Source: Alternaria dauci (taxonomy: Eukaryota > Ascomycota > Dothideomycetes > Pleosporales > Pleosporaceae). From it: 64,000 bases of DNA. The stretch lies in NCBI RefSeq assembly GCF_042100115.1, contig NC_091275.1, positions 3,224,001-3,288,000 of the forward strand, in the 5' to 3' direction. The position numbers and the translations under genes were made by a program. Positions 11,581-21,737 of the stretch are shown here, in pieces. The notes under the pieces are model-generated. The model saw only the letters and a list, made by a program, of their open reading frames with translations. It had not been told where the DNA came from and made no database searches. Within the stretch, counting starts at the first letter, position 1. Each line of letters opens with the position of its first letter.

Positions 11581-14500
11581 CTAGCGCAGATCCTTCAAAA
11601 CGCCCGTTGCACTCCAAAATGTAGATACGAGGAGAAATGCAGCCGTGAACACAACCGCGGCTCCCTGAAGGTCATTCGGACGCTTCCATTGCCACCAGAT
11701 CCACACGCCAAGAGACACGCAAAGAATAGCAACGTGTACCGCAACCACACGAATCCCAGACACAACATATCTCGCTCTTATACCCCAAACGTGCTCGTCT
11801 CCTTGGGCACGCTGCTCCAAGAGCTTTTTGTACTTCGGAATTTTACCAACAATGTCAACAGCGGAATCTCCTACTGTGCGGCATTTGTGTGGTATGAGTA
11901 GAGAAGGCAACCGGCAGGGATCCAAGCAAAGCCGTACATAGACTTCGAATTCATGCTTGGTGATACCAGGCTTATCTCTTGTCGCGACCGGCGGCCTCGG
12001 ATCATACTCGTAGTCGCTAGACAAGGGCAGATCTGCCTCAATATCGATAGTCTGGGGAGGAAATAGTGGCAGTCTCTTGAACCGGAGGAATTCCCAGTAG
12101 CTTATGATGCGGAAGGAAAAGTAGTGGCGCGCCCATCCCCTCATCTCACGGTGTCTTCTTCCAAGGTTTCGTAGGAAGGCAGTGTCGCTGACCAAGTGGC
12201 GACCATGAATCTGATCTAGTTCGGTCGGAGTCCATGCACCGTCCACTCCGAAATTCACCCAGAGCTTCTCGTCGTACACCGAGTTGTTTACTGAGGAGCT
12301 GTGCGGGGTTGGTGAACTTGCAGATGTAGGTTGTATAGGTCCATTTCCTCCTGCCTGTAAAGCAGCATTACTCCCGGGCCGTGACTGCATCGCCTGAGTT
12401 CCAAGTGATGAGGCTGCTCCGCTGGAAGGGGTAGGATGGTGAGTACTAGGGGTGGCATCTTGATGTGGTTGGCTGGCGATGTCTTGAGAAAGATTAGATG
12501 TCTTCATGCAGGCAGCGCTTTTCGTACCTTGGAGTAAAGCACAAAGCGGTCGAGGATGATGATCAGCAGAAGAGCCCTCAAGAACCTCTTCCAATATCTC
12601 TTGTTGCTCCAGTCTCAGTTCTCTCCATCGATGCATTCCGCAAAACTGTTGAATCAGTATCGAGCATTGGGTTGAAAGGATAAACTTACACATTTCCAAT
12701 GAACCCGCGTTTCATTAGGTTTCAGAGGTCTCATCCTAGGTGATAGTGGCCACCAGTCCCATTCCAATCCTGTGACCTCCTCCAGAAACCCCTGGACAGT
12801 CGACAGAAGACCGGTTTCTTCTGTTGTCTTATAGGTGATATCATTCCTTGGTATCGGTAATAGCTCTGCCAATAGTCCAGGCGGTAGGAGAAGCTCTTTG
12901 AAGCTGATCAACATTTCTTGGAAAGCTCGTTCTTCCACTAGTTTCTGAACAACAAGGTCTAATCGCGGATACTGGACAAAATGAGATATGTTCTCTTCTC
13001 CGTCCGACTCTAGATCGCTGTCATTATCACTCTCAAACTCTTCACCCGTATCTGCTGAGTGGGCTACCTGAGTATCGGTGATGGTGGAGGATACCACGGT
13101 CCTATCAAGCCAATTCTCTACGTTTGTATAAGCTTGCTTCTCTTCTCCACGTATACCAGCGAGAGCTTCCTCATTCCAAGAGCCTTGCAAAACTATGTGT
13201 CGTTCCATGATTCTTCTTGCAATCCTACTCTGACGTTGCTTAGACTTCAAAAGTTTTGCAAGCTGGCGTGTGACGACCGAATTGTCAGAGGCGACGAGAT
13301 TTCCATGGAAAGCCTTCAGTAAACGTCTGAAGTTGTTGATGAGCCGTTCCTGAGGCATGAGTTGCAATGCCTTTGAGTACAAAGGAGAGAGAACGGAGCT
13401 GTTGGCAAAGACAGCGACGATCGTATGTTCCGTCTCGCTAGACCATGATGGCAAGGGCATTGAGGAACTCGAGGCTGCGTCATCTTCTTCGGAAACGAGC
13501 GACCGAACATCGACGTCTTCGAACTTTTGTCGTTGAGCCCAAGTATCAAGAAATTGGCTGGGATCTCCTAGGTGTACTTTTGTCATGCCATCATATTCGT
13601 CTCGGTCGCTGGTCGAATTGACGTATGTATGGCTATCCTTTGTAGAGCTGACACTGTCACGAGCCGAGGTCACCTGAAATCCGTCGATACTTTTTCCGCC
13701 AACTCCAGCAGATCTATCGCCTGATCCAGGTAGTAATTCCCGAAGGTCTGCATGATGCAGGATGGTGTGGCAGTTCTCGCCACTTATATTGCCCTCGGTG
13801 AACCTTTCGAGTAACAGTTTAACTGTCTGCCTGTGACCGTTCTTCAGAGCCGCAACGAGCGCATCAACTGACGCGTGCTCATGAAAGTCTACGTCTGCGC
13901 CCATTTCGAAAAGTAGCTTCACGACCGCTGTATCTTGACGCAGTATCGGTTCCCATAAGAGACTCTCAGGACCAAAGCTATTCCCGATAACTTGCACCCC
14001 ATTACGTTGCATGATCGTCTCTAGCGTGGCGATTTGACCTTCTTTGATGGCCCACCTACTGGCTGTGTCCACCAGGGAAGACAAATTCTTGTACAGCTCT
14101 GGCAGTTCCCACATAGGTAAGCGATGTGTAGATTCCCAGCCGACGTCGAACCGCAGTATAGCCGCAACAGCGTCTTGAATAACCGCTACTGTCGACTTTG
14201 AATAGTCTGGCACGATTGCTCTACTATATTCGTCCGAACAGAGGCCAAGCAATGCATAGATCATATCCCTGGGGTCGGCCGCTTGGCATCCCTCGAACTT
14301 CAGGAGGATTGTGCTAAGATTTGGGGTTTTGTTCCACCAAGAGTACTTCCGCCCAGGTCCTGGCATGATATCCAAGATTGACTGACAGCGCAAATCTGGT
14401 GTCACACCTACCAAAGATGGTGTGACCACGAATATGGGAGCTGAGACTGCTTCCAGGCCGCACACCACTTCTGCAGATCGTGCGTTGACAACTTCTGGGA

Positions 14501-15101
14501 TGACCCACACTCTTTTGAACCAGGTTCGAGACAGAATGTGTTCAAACCCCCTGCGTTGTGGCAGGATTAGATCTTCATGAGCATTGCCAACCTTAGACCA
14601 AAGCTCCAACCACCTTTTATCTGAGGACTCCCAGCTCTTGTACGGATATTTCTGTGCTTCTCTCCCCAGCCGTTGCATTGAATGGAAGACCACGTCCGTT
14701 TCAGGTGTAGATTCACCTAAATAGAAGAGCACTCGTTCAGCTCTTCGAAATATAGTTTCCATTTGTGACACTTGGTGAGCTCGCTCTGAGATATCGTTTA
14801 CATTGATGGAGATTGCATCGATCCACATAATTCGGTCTGTGTTTGCAGATCGTAAATTTAGTAATATTCGATGTAGGTCCATCGTGATGGAGAGTCGCTG
14901 ACCGTCGACTTCTATTGTGCATCCCGTGCCTCCTCGCCCCCATACGTACGACAAAGCCTCATACTCGATACATGACTCATCATCAGCATTTGCTTGAATA
15001 AGCTCAAGGTGAATAGGCCCATCCTTGCCTGCAAAAAGTCGAACCAAGCGAATGTTCCAATTCTCTCCACGATCTAATGGCGCATATTCGAATGGCTCCA
15101 T
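11581..15101 (-). CDS. HET-domain protein 2 with ankyrin-like repeats and C-terminal membrane spans
   Basis: Two exons (12690-15101, 11581-12645) join in frame to 1158 residues; the 44-nt intron has a TACTGAT branch-like site. MEPFEYAPLD at 15101 is the usual HET opening, so I preferred it to upstream non-ATG starts. The HET domain occupies about residues 1-260: YEALSYVWG, IMWIDAISIN and RAHQVSQMETIFRRAERV, with RTWFKRVWVIPEVV near its end. Ankyrin-like units follow at about 350-435 (LLFEMGADVDFHEH, ALKNGHRQTVKLLLERF). The long distal half contains WDWWPLSPRMRPLKPNETR and WKCFCGMHRW, motifs I recall from other large fungal proteins of unknown function. Two hydrophobic spans, GIRVVAVHVAILCVSLGVW and GAAVVFTAAFLLVSTFW, lie near the C-terminus. 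The protein is therefore probably membrane-anchored. An in-frame intron near 12470-12540 cannot be excluded. Confidence 0.85.
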
Positions 15102-15856
15102 TGGTCGTATCCGACGAATTGGAAGTACGGATAGTATGGGCCGTAAAATCGATTCGAGAGACTGCGCGAGGGACACGTACAGGATTGCAGCAATAGGACT
15201 GTGATATCTCAGCGATCACCTCGAAAGATAATCTCGCGCTACAGCCAGCTCACAAAGAACCCTGGTGATGAACTCGGCATTCTCGCAGCTTTGCGCATTC
15301 AAGCGAAGATTTTTGTGTATTATTGGAGTAAGAAAAACAGGCTCCAGCTGTACGGAGAGATTGGACGAGTCCAAAACAAGCACTTACCTGGGTAGGTACT
15401 ACCGCTCGCGATGAAGAGAGACGGTTCGAAGCTGAAGCACTAATGTCGCAAACAAAGCCCAAGAAATTTCACTAAACAGTCTCAATGAGAAAAAGACATC
15501 CAAAGAGTTCCTAGGAAAGAAGGGAGGGATGAGGATGGCTCAAAAGTCCAGCAGGGTGAGGATGTAAGCAGGCTATGCAACTCAGCCTTCAACCCCGCAG
15601 TGCTTGGCACAGACGAGACAGATAGTGTTGCCTGCTGCATAGACCTTTTCAGCTACTTGGATCTCGTATAGAATGTACAGTGGATCGCGAAAATAGGAGA
15701 CTGCGGTGAGAGAGGAAATGTGGTACTGGCGGCTACGATGACACTAGTGTGGGACGATGAGCACGCCCCACATATGCTGACGCACAGGCAGAACGGGTAG
15801 ATTTGTTTTGAAATTATTTTTATAAAAAATGAGCAAGTTTTCATCGTCCATGAGAT
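15102..15856. other. intergenic: HET2 upstream region and tRNA 5' flank
   Basis: About 750 nt contain no convincing gene. ORFs at 15004-15219 and 15250-15462 (minus) look spurious, although the former could include a 5' exon of HET2. Confidence 0.45.
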
Positions 15857-15943
15857 GGGCCGGTAACTCAGTGGTAGAGTGTAGGACTGCAGCTCATCAA
15901 GACCGCCTTCCCGAAGTCACCGGTTCGACTCCGGTTCGGCCCT
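15857..15943 (+). tRNA. tRNA-Cys (anticodon GCA) with a 15-nt intron
   Basis: The acceptor stem pairs GGGCCGG with TCGGCCC (six Watson-Crick pairs plus a G-T), and the discriminator is T. The D arm is ACTC-AGTGGTA-GAGT, with A box TAACTCAGTGG. The T arm ACCGG-TTCGACT-CCGGT is perfect and includes the B box GGTTCGACTCC. The anticodon loop CTGCAG carries GCA. Fifteen extra bases (CTCATCAAGACCGCC) sit just 3' of position 37, the canonical intron site, and leave a 5-nt variable loop. The anticodon stem is imperfect (TAGGA against TCCCG: one A-C mismatch and one T-G pair). T runs follow directly. An isolated gene between HET2 and HET3. Confidence 0.85.
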
Positions 15944-15947
15944 TCCC

Positions 15948-15958
15948 TTTTGCTTTTT
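15948..15958 (+). terminator. RNA polymerase III terminator of tRNA-Cys
   Basis: Runs TTTT (15948-15951) and TTTTT (15954-15958) begin five bases after the tRNA 3' end, the expected position of a pol III stop. Confidence 0.75.
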
Positions 15959-16478
15959 GTTTTATCCTGGTCCCTTCCTTTCGTCCAAACGGCCATTTTT
16001 TGTTTCTCTAGGATCAAAGACAACATCCCCACCCTAAGAATTAGATCCGTATTACGGATTGTATAGATTCCATCACGGCAAAGTATCGCAGCTACCCAGA
16101 GCGCGTTGCGACCATGTTAGTCACAAGATGATGGGGATGAGGCCGCAAATTACGCTGCGAGTTCTGCAAAGTGGCTTGTAGAAGCCGCGAAGGCTGACCC
16201 TGTCGATGCGTCTAACATCCTCAAGCTCTCATCACGACCATAGACCAAACGCGTCGCGATGACGAAGTAGGTCACCTAAATGTCCCCGAGACATAGAGAA
16301 TGAAAAGGAACCTTGAACTTTGAGAATACTATTATTCACTAAACTTTTCTTCTTGCTTGTAATAAGCTAATACAATCTGCGAAAGAGAGGCAGTGGTATT
16401 TGCACCTGTCCGATTCTAAGAAATACAGGAAATAAGAAGATCCTTGGATAAGCTACCTTGATGCGAGCTTGGAGACAT
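15959..16478. other. intergenic: tRNA 3' flank and HET3 3' flank
   Basis: About 520 nt, AT-rich near 16320-16400. I see no gene or repeat. Confidence 0.5.
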
Positions 16479-18831
16479 TTAAACGATAGTCAAGGGCCTA
16501 CGTTCTTGACGGGCCATCCTGCTAACCTCGATTGTCTTATGGGTGCCGAGATTACATAGCCCTATTCGGCTATACGTGTCTTTTTCCCCTTCGATAGTCT
16601 GTAGGAGCAAGCAAAATATCTTGTTATATCTTTCAAACTCGTCTACCCCCGTTTCCAGAGATCTTGCCCACGAGGCTTTGTACAACTCGCCATCGCCTCG
16701 TTCACCTTGATAGTAGGGATCATGGCGTACGCACACGGGAAGACAGACCAAAGATGTCTGAGCTGGCTCGTCGAGATCCCAGACGTCCCAGCAGTCGTCT
16801 TCGATATCACCCGCAAAGCGATTGCCATTTTCGGCCAGAGTGGCGTGTTCGGCCAGGGCCAGCCCGGAGTCTTCGTACTCATCTTTCACCAGTTTCAGCA
16901 AAACGCCAAATAACCTCAATGAGGCTTTCGACGTTACTCCGAATGGATGATCTTCACACGTCTTTGGATCCGAAACATCCAGAACATCGACCAGTGGAGT
17001 CAAGGGGATACGCGTGGCGTCGGTGCCTGCCGACAACAGATGTATGTAACTGACTCCACAATTGACTGAGGCCCACGACCATGACGGTGCCCTACGTGAT
17101 TTGGCTATTCCTTCAGCAGTTGTACTTGTTGCATGCCACAGGAAACCGAGAATCAGATCGTTTCTCCACAACCCTGCATGATAGCTGTCATTTGCTACCA
17201 CTCCGAATCTCTTTGCAATTCCGGCTATTGCAGGTAGCCTATCCTCATTGTATGTCAGACTTCGTGATGTAAAATCTTCAACTATCCTATACCAGCAGGT
17301 GTAGATGTCAATATTCAGGTCTTTCGGCATGAATGATGTTATTCCGTTTGTTATGCAGTACATTAAACGATGGTTGTCAACTGAAATGTTTGGAGCGTGC
17401 GGTATTCCTAACGGATGTTTTTCACTGGTCGATAGCGTCGGGCAACGCCAGATCAGACGGTCTTTCGAGAAGATAATGGAGCGGCGAGACAAGGCTTGTT
17501 CCTGAAGGACCCAGGCTCTTTGGGCTAAGGAATTCTCCCAATCAAGGTCTCCTGGATCGCCATATTGCTCTTCTTCTTGCGTTGGATATCGGGAAAGATT
17601 GCATGCCTGTCCGAACATGACAACTGTACAAGGACAAAGAAATAGACCATGGCGCTCTTTAAAACATCCCTGAGCAGAATTTGCTGCTGCTGCCGCGGAA
17701 ATGGTCAATCTCGAGTTGCCATACACAGATCCCATTCTTGGCGCTTCTTTTGCCCAGTCTTCTTGCAATTCTTGCTCTTGAATGATGCACAAAGAGTCGA
17801 TCCAGAGGTATTCTATGCCGAGTGCTCTGCAAACCTGAACAGCGTGTCGAAAGGTTTTTGGCAATTCTTCGTCCTCGATGCATCGCTGTCGACAAGCAAG
17901 AGTCTGATCTGTTGTTGATAATGGTCGATGGTTGGAATCTCCCCAGCAGTGGCTTAAAGTAGCGTAGTGACCATTCTTCTTGTTCCCAGACACAAGATGA
18001 CATTTTCTAGACCCTTTCTGCCCTACCGCTATCACTCTCGTCGGTAGCGGTGGGAGCTGAGAATTTTCCTGGGAACATGCTGGATGCGAAGACGTGCAAA
18101 TATCCAGCCAGGCCTTGATCCTAGATAAACTTGCCGGTGAGCCAGTATTGTTATCCCTCCCTGAGGGAAGACATGACTCTGGAAACTCTGAAGATCTTGC
18201 TGTCTCGCTGATTAACTGTAAGAAACTAGGAATATTCTAGCAATGAATGACGCTCACCTTCCATAGGTTTGCAGATGAGTCGTCCACCCATGCCAGGCAG
18301 CAAGTCGCCACATAGTATCGTGATTTGAACTTCATCTACTTTGACACCAGTCATGACGATTGTCGTTTGCACCCTCTGATATCGGAGTTTGATGTCGCCA
18401 TCCAAGGAAACTGAATTGAAGCCTGCTTTGCCAATCCATCTGCCCTCGGGCTCTTGATACAAGTGACAGGTTTCCTCCCATGCTGTCAACAGCAGTCCAC
18501 AAAAGTGGCAACCTCCACGTACACTCTCGAGTAACGCACTAACCGAGTGGTGATGTTTGACAACAACCTCGCGAAAATTGTTGATGCGATTCCAGTGCGT
18601 ACTGTTTAGACGACCGAGGCTCATACAAACAGAACAAAGTCTGTCGTTCTCTGAGCGGTCTGCAATCCGGATTCGACCGCTCCCGAAGCAGGCTGGTCGA
18701 GCTTGTGTACCGCCAGGAGGACAAACGTATTCCCCAGTCTTGATTCTGATGCCACCTGGCACTACTTCCCAAGGCAGAGAACCCTGAGTCGTTAGGACCG
18801 GGCGTGTCAAAAGCGAGTATACCTGTCCCAT
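16479..18831 (-). CDS. HET-domain protein 3
   Basis: Two exons (18258-18831, 16479-18199) give 764 residues. The intron 18200-18257 uses GTGAGC and GACAG; the nearer acceptor TTACAG would run into a stop, so the inner one is chosen. The first ATG that keeps the frame is at 18831 (MGQVYSLL). The N-terminal region has cysteine pairs C66-x2-C69 (LCSVC) and C108-x2-C111 (GGCHFC) followed by LLLTAWEE, the same layout as HET genes 1 and 4. The HET core starts near residue 270 (YATLSHCWGD), with LPKTFRHAVQVCRALG, YLWIDSLCIIQE and MGSVYGNSRLTI, and ends near RAWVLQEQALSRRSI. APSWSWASV lies downstream. No partner domain is recognised. Fungal nonself recognition is the family role; the allelic partner and function here are unknown. 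Confidence 0.9.
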
Positions 18832-19534
18832 TAGACAAAACTCCGCCAACGGATAGAGATTCGATCACTCAGGCGAATTAATGATTCCGATGCAGAACAG
18901 ATGGGCGAGCACGGTGAGCGATGAGATGGAAAGGTCGACACGAGGCTGGGAGTTTGGATGAATAGGCAGCAGGTGAGGCGCGGCTGCACGAAGTTCTTGG
19001 TAGATGTGGATCTGAATGTTGTGGCTGTAGATGCGGGGCAGTGCATATTGGCCTATCAAACATCTGTAGCGAATTGCATGCAACGCATGAAGGAATATGA
19101 AACTATTCGCGCGTTCCTGTCATATGTCGCACTGACAAGGCAAAGACTTGCCACTCATGTATGAAATGTTTCTGCAGCTTGCGTGATGCTCAAGGTAACT
19201 TGGAAGAAAGTCAGCATAACCATCCCAACCGCAAAGCTACCTAAGAAGACATAGTCAGCAGGAACTCGGCGGGCGATCACAAAGAACGCTCACTTACAAA
19301 ACACTTCGTTTATATGTGTTAGAATATCTTAACATAAGATATAAGTTAAAATTCCTGGTAAGCTATCTTATAGAAAATTACTCACTTGATTTTTCTTATC
19401 GTTCAAAGACATTGACTCCTTTACTATAGAAGTAAAGAGAAGCAGGCATAATACGAGGTGTCATGTTGTTCCCTGTATCCCTACATTGCCTGTTTTAGTA
19501 GAGAATTAACGTTTGTGAGTCGGCGTTTTTTGTT
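18832..19534. other. intergenic: HET3 upstream region ending in an AT-rich patch
   Basis: About 700 nt. The proximal part should be the HET3 promoter. The distal part is strikingly AT-rich (13 G/C in the 60 bases 19321-19380) and includes a perfect short palindrome, listed separately. No gene is supported. Confidence 0.5.
19324..19342. repeat. palindrome, 8-bp arms around a 3-nt loop, in an AT-rich patch
   Basis: ATATCTTA-ACA-TAAGATAT forms a perfect inverted repeat. The core TATCTTA recurs at 19364-19370 within CTATCTTATAG, itself a small inverted repeat. It may be a remnant of a small transposon end or a chance structure in AT-rich DNA. Confidence 0.4.
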
Positions 19535-20200
19535 TTGAACCCGCGTGCTTGGGTTACTATCTCTCCAGTTCAGTATCGCAGTGGAGACATTGACTGGAAT
19601 ATGCCAGCATACCAGTTCTCCGGCAGCGGTGGTCAAGACTTTGTTCCCACCATCTCTGGTGACGACAACGGCCGGGTCAAGCATTCCATCTCCCTCACTC
19701 ACAATGTCAAGATCTAAAACCGTCGAAAATATGAAGACCTCGCCGTCCACAGCGGTCTGAACATGGAACTTGTCTGCGACAAGCAGGTGTTCAACGGCAT
19801 CTCTCGTATTCGGCTTCATCCACATACAGCAATCCTTACGACGCCCAAAGCTATGCGGTCTCCTCGATCAAAGTCTCGAAACGCAATCGTGTTCAAGCTG
19901 ACATGTTGAACAAGACCAACGCTATCGTTCCGACTATTGGGCCGACGGCGCTCTCCAAGCGCGAGCTGGCAAATGCTGGTGACTGCAAAGTCTTGCTGCA
20001 ACAAACCAAGGTGTCCTCTTCGCAGACTTGCTTCAAGTCGATCCAAAGCGGAACATGCCGATTGAGCTGGTACTCACAAAGAAGGGTCGTGGTATTAATG
20101 CGACGATATGGTTTAATGGCTGGATGGACAGGAATCGGCCCAATCCCCTTGCTGTCGTCGTAGAAAATGACGTAGATGGCTCTTTGTCAATTACACGTAG
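19535..20200 (+). pseudogene. probable decayed coding segment, family not recognised
   Basis: Several plus-strand stretches have coding-like codon use with C-rich third positions, but stops and frame changes separate them. The segment at 19580-19717 reads DWNMPAYQFSGSGGQDFVP and ends in HNVKI-stop. The same frame continues with LAVHSGLNMELVCDKQVF. From about 19820 another frame carries NPYDAQSYAVSSIKVSKRN and ADMLNKTNAIV, and a third frame carries VDPKRNMPIELVLTKK near 20040. No single-intron model joins them without an interruption. I do not recognise the family. A multi-exon gene with unusual splicing is the alternative. A 114-residue minus-strand ORF (19481-19825) overlaps it and looks like the antisense shadow. 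It sits next to the AT-rich patch beside HET3. Confidence 0.35.
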
Positions 20201-20294
20201 CCTGTGCGCTTGTAGCTGGGGTATCTCCGGCGTGCGAGGCGTGGTCGTGCTAGAAAGTCATCTAAATTGCAATGGTAGCTGGTCCCTGACCTAA

Positions 20295-21737
20295 AACCCA
20301 CGGTACCACGGAATCGCTTATCGAAATAGTTTTTGGCGCAGCGACAGCAGGATTAACTCGTGGGTGACGTGTGAATGATGGAAAGGTGACGTGAAAATTG
20401 TCCAAGACAGTGTTCAATCATTTCGAAAAACGAACGAAGATGATCAGCGCAGAGAGAGGGATGGTGAAACGTAGAGCTGACGGTGAGGGTGTGCTGAGCG
20501 CGTCAGTCAGAACAGGCCACAGGGCGAGCCTGTCCGAAGGATAAAAGTCAGAGATAAGCGCCGAACGCGTGCCGCCTGCGCCAGCGTACCGCGAACCCGA
20601 GCCGTGGGACAGGGGTATACGTGATGATCGCAAACGGGAAGACTTCCCAGGTCCCACGCACGCGTGAACACATGTTATGACTGTGCATGGCAGGCCGCGG
20701 TCTTCTGGACCCTGAGGAGGACCAGAATGCATAGGGCGCAGCGCTGGCCGCCGCACCTCGCAGCCCGTCGTGTCTTGTACCCAAATAAAAATGGTTCTAG
20801 CGGCGGTGCTGACTCGCCCTAGACGCGGTGCAGGGTACAGCTGCGTGTCATGCGGGTGGGGACCAGCCGGTCAGGCTGATGTGAGAAGAAGCAGAAACGC
20901 GCTGGTACCGCGATTCTAGGCTCGGTGAGGGGAGCGCGGAATACTCAGCTGAAGCAAAAAAGAAGGCAGGGTGTGGAGTGGTGGAGTAGGTTCAGTGGAC
21001 CACGGCACTGTGGCATGCAGACGACGGATCGCTTGCAGAGGCGAACAAGTCGGCTAGGCCGAAAGAGGCGGGTGGACCTCCGTCCAGGGTGTGTTAGCGG
21101 GATCTGGAACATGAATAGACTGTGAGGGGGGATCCTTGCAGCACCAACAACTGCAGGGCAGCTGATAGCAACAAGTGATGCTGCTTAACTCTGTCATGCC
21201 ACGGCGCCGTGGGAGCCCACTAGAACTGGCCTCGCCGTGCAGTCATCTACTCCGTCAGCGTCCATTCGCGCACTCGCCCACTGTCGTCCTCCCTTCCCAT
21301 CATCAAACCAAAGTCGCGCCTTCCTCGGTCACATCCGCATTTCATTAAACAGCACGAGCATCCCTGTCGCAAACTTGGCCGTATACCCAACGCGTCGCCC
21401 ACCATCTCTCGCGACCTCTGCTGCTGTGGCGTCATCTCTCCAGCGACGTCCGCCTTTGTTCGTTTGCTCGACTTGCTTTTTCGCTGGCGAGAACAAATCG
21501 CTGTCACGCACCGAGTCCGGGGTTTTTGCCGTCAAACCACTACCGCAAGCCACCCGTCGATGGCGTCGTCTCCAACTCGATAGCTCCAGGAATTGCTTTC
21601 TTTTCCCACGCCGTCGCTTCCAAATACGACGCTGTCGATCGAGCAGCTTGGTAAAACCTGCACCTATCCTGCACAAGTCCCCTGCAGCCATTCTTCCCCA
21701 AACCCACAGCCTTTGATAGCCGAGTCGACCAACAGAC
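20295..21737. other. intergenic: GC-rich region and leader of the PH gene
   Basis: About 1.4 kb without a supported gene. The last 500 nt before 21738 are C/T-rich with short ORFs and probably form the promoter and 5' leader of the PH-domain gene. Confidence 0.45.

Noticed and set aside
9407..16478. Search for further tRNA genes near the tRNA-Cys
   Set aside because: No other B-box-like sequence with a matching acceptor stem was found by eye; other GTTCGA occurrences lack paired arms.
19481..19825. 114-codon minus-strand ORF
   Set aside because: The opposite strand has the clearer coding bias (third-position C), so this is probably the mirror of the decayed plus-strand segment.
21237..21716. 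159-codon plus-strand ORF upstream of the PH gene
   Set aside because: Begins with GTG, C/T-rich low-complexity translation, no domain. Read as the leader region.
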